A stretch of 64,000 bases of DNA, taken from assembly GCA_021769135.1 (NCBI GenBank), contig JAETTM010000009.1, positions 24,906 through 88,905 of the forward strand, written 5' to 3'. Shown here piece by piece: positions 24,294 through 33,236 of the stretch. Position numbers and translations under genes: made by a program. This DNA comes from Lachnospiraceae bacterium (GTDB lineage: Bacteria > Bacillota > Clostridia > Lachnospirales > Lachnospiraceae). The notes under the pieces are model-generated. The model saw only the letters and a list, made by a program, of their open reading frames with translations. It was not told where the DNA came from and did no database searches. Every line of letters begins with the position of its first letter. Position 1 is the first letter of the stretch.

Positions 24294-26201
24294 TCACCCC
24301 TCCACCAATACCGCCACAGCCCCAGGCAGGGCAAACCATAAAATAAGCACATATCTCGGCAGATAGGTGGGCCCAAGGATTACGGTAAGCCATACTAAGA
24401 AAATCAGGGCAAATGGCAGCAGCACCTTGTAGTTTCTTCTATAAAAAGCATACCCAGCCGCAAACACAAATATCCAAAAAAGGAATCCGGGAGAAAACAA
24501 CATGGAAAGGACCGGGATTTTCTGCTGGGCAATTTCCAGGGACATCCTGCGGTAGCATTCGTCCAGCCAGGGGATTTTGCTTTCCCGCTTTCCTGGTTCT
24601 TCCACCTCATATCCAAAAAAAGAGCTGTCTTCGTAGGTAAAGGTAAAAACGCTGTTTCCCCTGTATACGTCGATGACCGTGTCGGGATACCAGAATCCGT
24701 AGGATGTCATAAACCAGGCATTCAGGTAGGTAAACGGGTGTTTCAGCCCTATTTTCAGCCACAACCTAGCATATTTCCCCGGTTCTGCGGCAAAAGCTTC
24801 GTTTTGAAACCATACTTTTACCCCGTCGGAAACCTTTGGGGTATAAAAACGCAGCGCCTCCTCGGGAATAATTTCGTACAATGTTTCGATTTCCTCTTCG
24901 CTCAGGCTTTCCTTATCATATTTATATACCCTGGCAAGCTGTTGGATGGGTACGGTCAGCATTTCCTGATTTTCCGAATGGCCGGCAGAAAGAGCCGCGG
25001 TAAGGGCCGCGCTCACCATAAAATACAGGGCAAACGTAATTCCCAGCAGGCATATCAGTTTTTTGCGGATTCCTTTCCCCCCGTAAAGGAGCAGGGGAAT
25101 CATCACGAGAAAGGCGTACATCCCGTTATGTCTAAAACACATCATAATTACGGCGCTGGCGCAAAAAAGGACAGGGGATTTCCGGCTTTCAAAGAATTTC
25201 TCCCCTCCCTTTGCCATTTCATATATGGATATCAGCAAGAGCAGCAGCGCCGCCGTAAATATCCCGTCTTTAGCGGAACACAGGGTAAACATAACGATGA
25301 CAGGGAAAAATGCGAAATACAATGCCGTAATCGCTCTTAAGGAGCGTTTTATCCCACATTTCCCCATATAAGAAAGGACATAAGTAAATACGCCGGACAA
25401 AAGACACATCTGAAACAGAGTATAGGCCGCAATGCCCAGGTTATAGGAGCCTGTCAGTTTATGGACTGCCAGTATAATCCCTCCCAGCATCAGCACATGA
25501 GGGAGGGGGTGGTGGGTGGTGAATTGCCTCGTCTCCACCTGGACGAACTCGTCTTGGGCATCATATACAAAAAAACCCGGATACACCGCCAGAAATACCG
25601 GCAGCCAGCATAGGAGGAAAAAGCAGAACAATAGCAGCGCCCGTTTTTTCCCCGGAATGGCTTCCCATTTTCCTGCCTTCGCTCTCCGTTTTTCCCTGGC
25701 GGCCCTCCCCGCCAGAAGTTCCCATCCCTTGCAAATCCAAAGGGTAAAGATGATTGTCCATACTCCTATGGACAACCACATCGCACCATTGCTGAAGTCC
25801 ACGTTTTCCCCTTGCTCCAGCGAAGTGCCGAAAGCCAGGCACAAAGAAAAGAAAAAGGCCGACAGCCCCGCTGCCAGAATCTGCCGTCTTTCCCGCCGGC
25901 GCCTTTCCCCTGTCCTTCCTCCTGCCTCCGTCTTTTCATCATATCCATGCACATTATCTGCCGGCAGCTTTTCGCCCTCATCCAATGAATCATTTGCCCC
26001 AAATATTTCCTTCGCCCCCAGCGCCTTATTTATCAAAAACCAAAAAACGCCCCAGAGAAAAACCCCAAACCAGCTATTGCTGATTGCCAGGGCTTCCCCG
26101 TTTATATTCCATATATAGGGGAGGCATACAGTTCCCGCAAATGCCAAGAGAGCACCCGTTATCCCCATACTTTTTCTGTTCCTTATTTTATTCCTCATCA
26201 T
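24294..26201 (-). CDS. Large membrane glycosyltransferase-like protein (DUF6020-like)
   Basis: A 635-residue multi-pass membrane protein. After several helices and a basic/acidic cytosolic stretch (about 65-110), it has VYPGFFVYDAQDEFVQVETRQFTTHHPLPHVLML (about 207-240), with Asp and His residues in the first large outer loop. This is typical of the DUF6020 GT-C-like family found in polysaccharide loci of Firmicutes. A soluble extracytoplasmic part (about 410-530) precedes the last helices. It overlaps the GNAT-GT2 gene by 14 bp, so the two are coupled: the GT2 may make the lipid-phosphate sugar that this protein uses. Confidence 0.6.
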   Translation of the reverse strand: MMRNKIRNRKSMGITGALLAFAGTVCLPYIWNINGEALAISNSWFGVFLWGVFWFLINKALGAKEIFGANDSLDEGEKLPADNVHGYDEKTEAGGRTGERRRRERRQILAAGLSAFFFSLCLAFGTSLEQGENVDFSNGAMWLSIGVWTIIFTLWICKGWELLAGRAAREKRRAKAGKWEAIPGKKRALLLFCFFLLCWLPVFLAVYPGFFVYDAQDEFVQVETRQFTTHHPLPHVLMLGGIILAVHKLTGSYNLGIAAYTLFQMCLLSGVFTYVLSYMGKCGIKRSLRAITALYFAFFPVIVMFTLCSAKDGIFTAALLLLLISIYEMAKGGEKFFESRKSPVLFCASAVIMMCFRHNGMYAFLVMIPLLLYGGKGIRKKLICLLGITFALYFMVSAALTAALSAGHSENQEMLTVPIQQLARVYKYDKESLSEEEIETLYEIIPEEALRFYTPKVSDGVKVWFQNEAFAAEPGKYARLWLKIGLKHPFTYLNAWFMTSYGFWYPDTVIDVYRGNSVFTFTYEDSSFFGYEVEEPGKRESKIPWLDECYRRMSLEIAQQKIPVLSMLFSPGFLFWIFVFAAGYAFYRRNYKVLLPFALIFLVWLTVILGPTYLPRYVLILWFALPGAVAVLVEG

Positions 26202-27651
26202 TAATCGTTTCCCTAATTACAAACTGGGGGGAATTATTCATGGAAATATAGATTCGTCCTATATATTCCCCCACCAGCCCAAGCATAACCATAGTCATCC
26301 CGCCTAAAAATACAATAGCCGCCATCAGGGAGCTGAACCCCATGGGCACGTCCGGGTTTACCAGTTTCTTAATGACAGTATAAATCCCATAGAGAAATCC
26401 CGCCGCCGAGCAGGTGCATCCCACTACGGTGGCCAGCCTAAGCGGCTTTACGCTAAAAGCGGTAAACCCGTTAAACCATAACCCTATTAATTTGCCGAAA
26501 GTATAACCGGATGTGCCTATCTCCCTTTCCCTGTGACATACCGTCACATTGCTGATTCTTTTCGTTGTCCGCAGCACCAGCCCGATTACATAGGGATAGG
26601 CGTTGGTATATTTTTTCATTTCTTCCACCACGAAACGCTTGGCCGCAAAGTAGCTGGAAACATACAAATCCTTCGGTTTACCCAGCATAATCCGGGCCAT
26701 TTCTTCATTCACCCTGCTTCCGAAATTCCGGAAAAGGGAATGTTTTTTGTGTTCATATTTGGCATATACCACATCCGAGCCCTTTTCTATTGCCTCCAAC
26801 AGCTTGCCCGCTTCGTCCGCCGGCGTCTGCCCGTCATCGTCCAGGCAAATCATAACATCCCCCTTCACCTGATGGAAGCCCGCCATCAGCGCGGCATGCT
26901 GCCCGAAATTCTTTGAAAGGTTTACCCCTTTTATTTTCCGGTTTTCCGCGCAAAGAGCCCGGATAACAGAAAAAGTATCGTCCGGGGAACAGTCATTGAC
27001 AAGGACGATTTCGTAGTCGTAATTTTTTCCCTGCTGCTTCAAACCTTCCATAGTTTGCCGGATTTCTTCTACCACCTTAGGCAGCGTAAGCTCCGAACGG
27101 TAACAGGGAATCACAAAGCTGACCAGCGTTTCCTTTTCCTTAACCATAAAAAACATATCCTTTTTTTCCCCATCGGAGCACTCCACGTCTTTCATCACGG
27201 ATTCCACTGCAAATCCTGCGTTCCGGTAGCTTCCCACCGCCGCTTCGTTATCCGTAAACACCCGGAGCACCAGCCTCTTCAAACCCATCTTTTTAAAAGC
27301 ATAATCAACAGCCAGGCGGGCCGTTTCCGTTCCATAGCCTTTCCCGGCCGCATCGTCTTCCCCGAGGAAAATCCCATATTCCGCTTCCTTCTTCATCTTA
27401 TCGATATCTCGAAAATACACGCTTCCCACAGGGCGCATATCTTCTTTTTCACAGATTATGAACTGTACTACCTTACCCGTTTCCACCATCGTCTTTATCC
27501 AGTTCTGATGCCCCTGGGCTGTAAACGTTTCCCGGTAAATGAAATTTCTCCTTACCCTTTCATTATTCCGCCATTTTACAATCAAATCCGTATCTTCATA
27601 TTCCATCGGCCTTAAGATGACCTTTTGCCCTGCTATCCTTGCTCCCTGCAT
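26188..27651 (-). CDS. Fusion of a GNAT acetyltransferase and a GtrB/ArnC-like GT2 glycosyltransferase
   Basis: A 487-residue two-domain protein. Residues 1-170 are a RimJ/PseH-like GNAT domain: LRPMEYEDTDLIVKWRNN at the start, the acetyl-CoA loop AGKGYGTE at about 102-109, and YRNAGF at about 142-147. Residues 175-430 are a polyprenyl-phosphate GT2 domain: SFVIPCYRSE, LVNDCSPDD, DDDGQTP and two C-terminal membrane helices (about 400-470). The GT2 half would load a sugar on undecaprenyl phosphate, and the GNAT half would N-acetylate an amino sugar. It follows WecE and may fill the PseH, PglD or WecD step, none of which is otherwise present. ATG 27651 has GGAGG 8 nt upstream. Confidence 0.8.
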   Translation of the reverse strand: MQGARIAGQKVILRPMEYEDTDLIVKWRNNERVRRNFIYRETFTAQGHQNWIKTMVETGKVVQFIICEKEDMRPVGSVYFRDIDKMKKEAEYGIFLGEDDAAGKGYGTETARLAVDYAFKKMGLKRLVLRVFTDNEAAVGSYRNAGFAVESVMKDVECSDGEKKDMFFMVKEKETLVSFVIPCYRSELTLPKVVEEIRQTMEGLKQQGKNYDYEIVLVNDCSPDDTFSVIRALCAENRKIKGVNLSKNFGQHAALMAGFHQVKGDVMICLDDDGQTPADEAGKLLEAIEKGSDVVYAKYEHKKHSLFRNFGSRVNEEMARIMLGKPKDLYVSSYFAAKRFVVEEMKKYTNAYPYVIGLVLRTTKRISNVTVCHREREIGTSGYTFGKLIGLWFNGFTAFSVKPLRLATVVGCTCSAAGFLYGIYTVIKKLVNPDVPMGFSSLMAAIVFLGGMTMVMLGLVGEYIGRIYISMNNSPQFVIRETINDEE

Positions 27652-27696
27652 ACGTTAATCCTCCCAGAATTCCCTTACACCCGGTTTTGGAAAACC

Positions 27697-29637
27697 TTAC
27701 TCCACGCTAATCCGGTATACGCCGATAATGCCGCATATTTCATCGGCCAGCTCCACATTCGCCGCAATGCCCTTATCCCTGAAATAATCCACAAAGCCGT
27801 CCGTTCCTTTTTCCAATTCCGCCATCAGATAGACTTCCTCGTGGTAAAGCAGCCCTTCCTCCATGGACTCCATCCCAAATCGTTCCAGCTTTTCCCTATG
27901 GGAAGGGCTTTTCACCAGCCATCCCCCCATAATATCGTAATTAGCCAGCCTGTTATCCACGTCGGCAAACATTTTTTCCGAATATGGCGTTTCCCGGTAT
28001 TCTCCGGAAGGGTAGGATACCGACGAATAAACATCTATAAAATAAAATCCGCCTTCATGGATTCTGGCATAATTTCTCATTCCGTCATATACTTCGTTGG
28101 CCACACCCCTGGCTTGATATTCCCAGTCCACATCCTCTATCATTTCCGGCATTGCCAACACTGCCGTTCCTGCCAGAGCGGCCATCCCTATCAGCGCTGC
28201 AAGTTTAGTGCCCTGTTGCTTACAGCGGGGTATTTGACTCTTCCTGCCAATATCCCGCTTTTCCGTCTTCCCCCCCGCATACTCCATATACAGCATGGCC
28301 GCCAGAATACAAAGCTCCATAAGGTACAGGGAATGGGTAATGCGAACCGGCTCCCTGCCCCTCCACATGATGAACATCCACAAAGCGGTTCTCACCGCGA
28401 ATAAAAATAACAGGCAGCCGGCCCTTTTCCCTACATAAGCCGCCCATTTCTTTCCTTTGCCCACCCCTTTTACAATCGCTGCCAGGAATACGGCCCCATA
28501 TCCCAGAATTACCATACTGTTCCACGGATAATCATAGGGCACGATGCCGCTGGACAATTTTCTCACCTTCGGGGGCCACATCCTGCATGCATATGTCCAT
28601 AGCATTACTTTTATCCGTCCGCCCAGCCCCATTTCTCCCTGCTTCGTATCCTTCTGATGCTCTATCACCCTGTCCAGGGCAGCCGTATCCAGCCCATCGT
28701 CCAAACCGAAATTATATTCTTCCAGCAGCATATGCTGCCCGCTTTCCGTCATTCCTAACGCTTCATACAAAGCTTCATTTCCCTCATAAGAAGGTATTCC
28801 CTGATAATCATAAAGCTCGGTCCGGCTGTTAAAAAAATCCACATAGGTTTTCCATTCCTCTGGTCGGAACGCTGCCCAGTTCACCAGGAACGAAACGAGC
28901 ATCCCTGCCAATATGGCCCCGAAGACGGTGAAATATTTTCTGCAATTTTCTTTCGTAAAAATCCTATCCTCCAAAGACCAGCGGTATATGCCGGCCACGC
29001 ATATCAACGGCAGAAGAAGCTCCAGCATTTCCGTGCGCAGCTGAAAGGAAAGCACCGCCAGCAAAATGCTGGGGATATTCATTTTTACAAAATGAGTAAC
29101 GCCTCCCCGGCCGCAAAAATTGGCCAATCGGCCAGATTCCGGCTGATTCCCCTTCGCCTGCCAGCCCTCCTCATGCCAGGCGGCGAACAAAAAAGCCGCC
29201 GTTGCGGCAAGCAGCGCGGAAGTTACCGTATACTGCACAAAAATCAAATGCTCCAAAAAGAGCCCGCAAATCATCATCCCTTCAACAAACGCCAGGCCCG
29301 CTTTTCCTACAGTCCTTTGGCAAAAGCCCAGGCTTCTATGGATAATCAACCAGAAACAGCCATATTGGCAAAGGCACAGAAAGAGCCCATACACCGGCGC
29401 TTTTGGAAAAATGCGATATAGCAGGCTGATTCCCAGGCTTAAGGGGTATAAAATCTGTATGTTATGCCCTTCAGGCTCCCCGGTGTATACCCCCGCCATC
29501 AAATCCTTGATAACCACATCATCGTTCAAATCGTAATAATGGTCATAACGGATGCCCACAAACAAAAGCAGCGCCATCAAAACCACCGAAGCCAATATGA
29601 TGTTTTCATATTTTTTATAAAAATCCTTAAGCACCAT
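27697..29637 (-). CDS. Large membrane protein, GT-C-like, of unknown specificity
   Basis: A 646-residue membrane protein. The first helix is followed by RYDHYYDLNDDVVIKDLMAGVYTG, with a DD pair in the first outer loop as in GT-C enzymes, then EGHNIQILYPLSLGISLLYR. Many helices follow, and a soluble C-terminal domain begins near residue 500 (YQARGVANEVYDGMRNYAR). It overlaps the wecE stop by 11 bp. Likely role: transfer of a side-branch sugar outside the membrane. No catalytic assignment can be made with confidence. Confidence 0.52.
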   Translation of the reverse strand: MVLKDFYKKYENIILASVVLMALLLFVGIRYDHYYDLNDDVVIKDLMAGVYTGEPEGHNIQILYPLSLGISLLYRIFPKAPVYGLFLCLCQYGCFWLIIHRSLGFCQRTVGKAGLAFVEGMMICGLFLEHLIFVQYTVTSALLAATAAFLFAAWHEEGWQAKGNQPESGRLANFCGRGGVTHFVKMNIPSILLAVLSFQLRTEMLELLLPLICVAGIYRWSLEDRIFTKENCRKYFTVFGAILAGMLVSFLVNWAAFRPEEWKTYVDFFNSRTELYDYQGIPSYEGNEALYEALGMTESGQHMLLEEYNFGLDDGLDTAALDRVIEHQKDTKQGEMGLGGRIKVMLWTYACRMWPPKVRKLSSGIVPYDYPWNSMVILGYGAVFLAAIVKGVGKGKKWAAYVGKRAGCLLFLFAVRTALWMFIMWRGREPVRITHSLYLMELCILAAMLYMEYAGGKTEKRDIGRKSQIPRCKQQGTKLAALIGMAALAGTAVLAMPEMIEDVDWEYQARGVANEVYDGMRNYARIHEGGFYFIDVYSSVSYPSGEYRETPYSEKMFADVDNRLANYDIMGGWLVKSPSHREKLERFGMESMEEGLLYHEEVYLMAELEKGTDGFVDYFRDKGIAANVELADEICGIIGVYRISVE

Positions 29638-30757
29638 AAAATTCCTTTACTTTGCCGCTGATATATTCCACTTCTTCCTCTGTCAGCTTATAGAACATGG
29701 GAAGCCTTAAAATCCTGTCGCTTTCCTTGGTGGTATACTTGTCCTCCCCGTGGAAACGCCCGAATTTCATCCCCGCCGGGGCCGTATGAAGGGGAACATA
29801 ATGGAACACCGCAAGGATACCGTTCTCCTTCAGGAAACGAATCAACTCCGTCCTCTCCTCCAAATCCCTGGCCTTCATATAGAACATATGCCCGTTGTGG
29901 ACACATCCCTCCGGGATAACGGGCAATTCTATTTTTCCCGCATCCTGCAAAGGCTTCAAATTCTCGTAATAACGATTCCACCTGGCCAGACGGACATCGT
30001 TGATTTCGTCCGCCATCTCCAGCTGGGCATACAGATAGGCCGCATTCATGTCGCTGGGCAAATAAGAGGAACCGAAATTCACCCAACGGTATTTATCCAC
30101 CTGGCCGCGGAAAAACTTGCTCCTGTCCGTTCCCTTCTCCCTGTAAATCTCCGCCCTTTCCACATATTTATCATCCCGAATCAGCAACGCCCCGCCTTCG
30201 CCCATGCTGTAATTTTTCGTTTCATGAAAACTAAAGCAGCCGAAATCCCCTATCGTTCCCAACGGTCTGCCCTTATAAGAAGCCATAATACCCTGGGCCG
30301 CATCCTCGACCACCACCAGCCCATAGCGCCTGGCAATATCCATAATCTTATCCATCTCGCAGCCCACCCCGGCATAATGCACCACCGCAATCGCCCTGGT
30401 TTTATCCGTAATCGCCGCCTCTATCAAATTCTCATCGATGTTCATCGTATCCTTCCGGATATCCACAAACACCACCTTGGCCCCTCGAAGGACAAAAGCA
30501 TCCGCCGTAGATACGAAAGTATAGGAAGGCATAATCACCTCATCCCCCTCTTTCATATCCGCCAGCAGCGCCGCCATTTCCAAAGCATGAGTGCAGGAAG
30601 TAGTTAACAGACACTTAGCTGTTCCCGTCCTCTCCTCTATCCACCGGCTGCATTTCCCCGTAAACTCCCCATCCCCGCAAATCTTCTCATTCTCCACCGC
30701 CCTACGCATATACTCCATTTCCTTCCCCGTAAACGGAGGCACATTAAAATTAATCAT
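29627..30757 (-). CDS. wecE: dTDP-4-amino-4,6-dideoxygalactose transaminase (WecE/RffA-like)
   Basis: A 376-residue DegT/DnrJ/EryC1 PLP enzyme. It begins INFNVPPFTGKEMEY, as WecE does, has LLTTSCTHALEMAALL (about 51-66), VVVEDAAQGIMASYKGRPLG with the PLP Asp, and SFHETKNYSMGEGGALL, where the Lys binds PLP. HYVPLHTAPAG near the end also fits WecE. It aminates dTDP-4-keto-6-deoxyglucose to dTDP-Fuc4N. The RmlA and RmlB enzymes that make its substrate are not in the window. The GNAT domain of 26188-27651 could do the following acetylation (WecD step). AAGGAG lies 7 nt before the ATG. Confidence 0.85.
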   Translation of the reverse strand: MINFNVPPFTGKEMEYMRRAVENEKICGDGEFTGKCSRWIEERTGTAKCLLTTSCTHALEMAALLADMKEGDEVIMPSYTFVSTADAFVLRGAKVVFVDIRKDTMNIDENLIEAAITDKTRAIAVVHYAGVGCEMDKIMDIARRYGLVVVEDAAQGIMASYKGRPLGTIGDFGCFSFHETKNYSMGEGGALLIRDDKYVERAEIYREKGTDRSKFFRGQVDKYRWVNFGSSYLPSDMNAAYLYAQLEMADEINDVRLARWNRYYENLKPLQDAGKIELPVIPEGCVHNGHMFYMKARDLEERTELIRFLKENGILAVFHYVPLHTAPAGMKFGRFHGEDKYTTKESDRILRLPMFYKLTEEEVEYISGKVKEFYGA

Positions 30758-30967
30758 CGCTTCGCTCCTTCTCCTCTCTTCAACCCAACAATGTATCCCT
30801 TATTCACCACCATATTTATCCCTTACCATATTTATCCCTTACCATATTCACTTCTCACCATTTCCAACTCCATTCCTCCCCTACAGGCCAATACCGCCGT
30901 AACACCCCTTCCTACATCTACCGCCAGCAGCGCTCCCTCCCTCACCCACCATCCAATAACGTTGGCC

Positions 30968-31125
30968 GAATATTCTGACAATATATTCTGTGAAAAGCCT
31001 TCTGCACCACGGAATCAAGACCATAGAAGACAGGAGGGCCGCTCCCCGACTGGCTTCTGCTTCATTGGGCTTGATGCAGTGTTTGGTGCAACAGGCTTTG
31101 AACAGAATATATTGTCAGAATATTC
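30968..31125 (-). repeat. Repeat family A, copy 3
   Basis: A 158-bp element with perfect terminal inverted repeats at 30968-30991 and 31102-31125. The inner stem is ATCAAG/CTTGAT, and another helix pairs TGCACCA-type with TGGTGCA-type sequence where copy 1 has CATGC/GCATG. It starts 16 bp after the stop of the upstream membrane protein and lies upstream of wecE. Confidence 0.88.
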
Positions 31126-31140
31126 TCTCAACCTATCCTC

Positions 31141-32883
31141 TCAACCTATACCCAACACCCTATAAATTTTATAACACCCATTTTCAAATATACAAGTATA
31201 ACCCCCCGCTCCAATATAATCAAGAATCAAATCCGTTTTTTCCCCTTCCACAATCTCCTTCCCCGGCTCATTGTGCAGAATAATATCGGGGTTCCAATCC
31301 AAATCCATCAACGCCCGCTCCAGCTGTTCATAAGTATTGCTCGGTATCTCCGGCCACGTGGTAAAAATAGCGGACGGCGCATCCAAAATATAGCTGAGCC
31401 CCGGCGCATCCCCCCATAACAAAAGCGGCGTACCGCCCACCCCGTTTTCTTTGCAGAAATCTATCAATTCCTGCAAACTCTGTCCATTCTCCCGGGTGGT
31501 CAACATATGCTCCAATACCGGGCTGTTTTCCACCTGGCAGTCACGCTTTTCCCCGTAAATCCCATCCCGGAATACATAAGTACATCCAAAGCCAATCCCC
31601 TGCACCAGCGTCATAAGGAGAATGGCCGCCATAAATGCCCTCCATGGGAAATGCATAATTTTATTTTCCGTCCTTTTCCATAAGCGCCAGCATACCCACA
31701 GCGTATAAGGGGCCACAAAAAACAAATTGTTCATATTCTGATACGTATAATTATTGCTCCCCAGCGGCGTAATGGCAATGACCGTAAGCACCATAGCCGC
31801 CAGAATCCGCTCCTTCCTGTCCGCATCTCCACGCTTTCCCCAAAATCCCCCAATGCCTGCTCCGCAGCATATTACAGAAAGGATGAGAAAAAGCATCATC
31901 CATTGGAAAATGCAGCCTTCGTTATAATATCGAAACGAATACATCCCCTGCCCCAGATAAAACCTAAACAATATCAAAATTCCTAGGCAATACAGCCATT
32001 TTTTTGCCCGTTCCATTTTCCCTTTTCCCACAGCAAACAATACCATGCCCGCCCCGATACAGGGAACCATATAGGCCATCCATTTCAATCCGGCCAGGTA
32101 AGCGGAAGCTGTGGCCGACACCATGCCCGCCAGCGTATAATCCGAAGCTTCGCCTGTCATTCCGAACAGGCTTGCAATCATGCTTCCGAAAGCCTCCGGC
32201 CCGTACTTTACCGTAATCACCAGCAGAATACTGCCAAATCCGGCCAAATATCCCGCCAGGCACAACCCTGTCCGTTTTGCGATAGCCGAAAGCTTATCCC
32301 TCTGCAGCCATCCGGCAAACCAAACCACCACAATCAACGCGGCCTCCGCTAGATTGGAAAACCTCACCATTACATTCAGCCCCAGGCAAATCCCTGCCCC
32401 CGCATAATACATTCCCTTGTCCTCAAAAAGGGCTTTGCATAAAAGAATGCATCCCAAGGCAAAGAAAAAATAAGTCAGATAATTATATAGAATCGTCGTA
32501 GGGCACCAGCATAAACTAAGGGCAATTACTTCCCCTAAAAATACAATCCAGGACGGCATCCATTTGGATATGCCATAATAACAGACAAGGGCTATGGCCC
32601 CGGCCAAGAGCCCCGTATAAAAATTCATCCCCAGCAGGGTATTCCCCATAGGAAGCTTCATCAAAAAAGCCCCTGCCACATTGGCCAGATAGGTGGCCAG
32701 CACCCATGTGATATCCATTTCCTCCATAAAACGGTAATATCCAAGGGAATAGGTAGTATCCGATACATCGATGCCCTGGCGAATCAGCAGCAGCGGGTAC
32801 ACCAGAAGAAGCACAGGAAAAATAACCCTTTGCAGGATGCCCATAACTCTATATTTTTTTTCTATCCCGGTTGTTCCTTCCAT
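31141..32883 (-). CDS. Large membrane protein, GT-C-like
   Basis: A 580-residue multi-pass membrane protein. An early loop RQGIDVSDTTYSLGYYRFME contains the acidic Asp of GT-C first loops, and PMGNTLLGMNFYTGLL follows. The C-terminal 150 residues (from about CQVENSPVLEHMLTT) form an outer soluble domain with GDAPGLSYILDAPSAIFTTWPEIPSNTY. Similar proteins occur in surface-polysaccharide loci. The catalytic role is inferred. I use ATG 32883 (AAAGG about 9 nt upstream) rather than 32904, where the SD touches the start. Repeat C2 lies upstream. Confidence 0.5.
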   Translation of the reverse strand: MEGTTGIEKKYRVMGILQRVIFPVLLLVYPLLLIRQGIDVSDTTYSLGYYRFMEEMDITWVLATYLANVAGAFLMKLPMGNTLLGMNFYTGLLAGAIALVCYYGISKWMPSWIVFLGEVIALSLCWCPTTILYNYLTYFFFALGCILLCKALFEDKGMYYAGAGICLGLNVMVRFSNLAEAALIVVVWFAGWLQRDKLSAIAKRTGLCLAGYLAGFGSILLVITVKYGPEAFGSMIASLFGMTGEASDYTLAGMVSATASAYLAGLKWMAYMVPCIGAGMVLFAVGKGKMERAKKWLYCLGILILFRFYLGQGMYSFRYYNEGCIFQWMMLFLILSVICCGAGIGGFWGKRGDADRKERILAAMVLTVIAITPLGSNNYTYQNMNNLFFVAPYTLWVCWRLWKRTENKIMHFPWRAFMAAILLMTLVQGIGFGCTYVFRDGIYGEKRDCQVENSPVLEHMLTTRENGQSLQELIDFCKENGVGGTPLLLWGDAPGLSYILDAPSAIFTTWPEIPSNTYEQLERALMDLDWNPDIILHNEPGKEIVEGEKTDLILDYIGAGGYTCIFENGCYKIYRVLGIG

Positions 32884-32909
32884 TCCTGTTGCCCTTTCTC
32901 TCATCCTTT

Positions 32910-33236
32910 GTAACCGTTCAGCCCCAACATCATTTAGTTAACACCTTAGCCAGCTGCGAAAATGATAAAATCCTCAAGGAACCCTTCGAAAAAGAATGCT
33001 TCGCACAATGGAAGGCGCACAACTTTTTTGTGCAAAGTGCCAGGCGCATTCCGCGGCCAGGGCTTTTGACACCCGAATCCTATAAAGTTAAAAACGCCGG
33101 CACTTAGGCGCTGTATTTGACCGCCTTATGTGTCCGCTGCGTTTTTCCCAGAGCGAGAGCGTAGCAACGGAGAATTTTATCATTCTCGCAGCGTCCGCCG
33201 CCATTAACCTAATAACATTGCTGGCTGAACTGTTAC
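32910..33236 (-). repeat. Repeat family C, copy 2 (long form)
   Basis: A 327-bp element in the opposite orientation to copy 1. It ends in GTAACAGTTCAGCCAGC (minus strand) and CTGAACGGTTAC, with the same inner inverted arms. About 110 extra bp, not present in copy 1, lie in the middle (about 32990-33090). It fills the gap between two genes and supplies the TAA stop of the acyltransferase gene (33235-33233). Confidence 0.82.

Noticed and set aside
398..31125. The three A repeats as insertion sequences or a CRISPR array
   Set aside because: Copies are kilobases apart, have no transposase frame and no spacer pattern. They are short structured elements.
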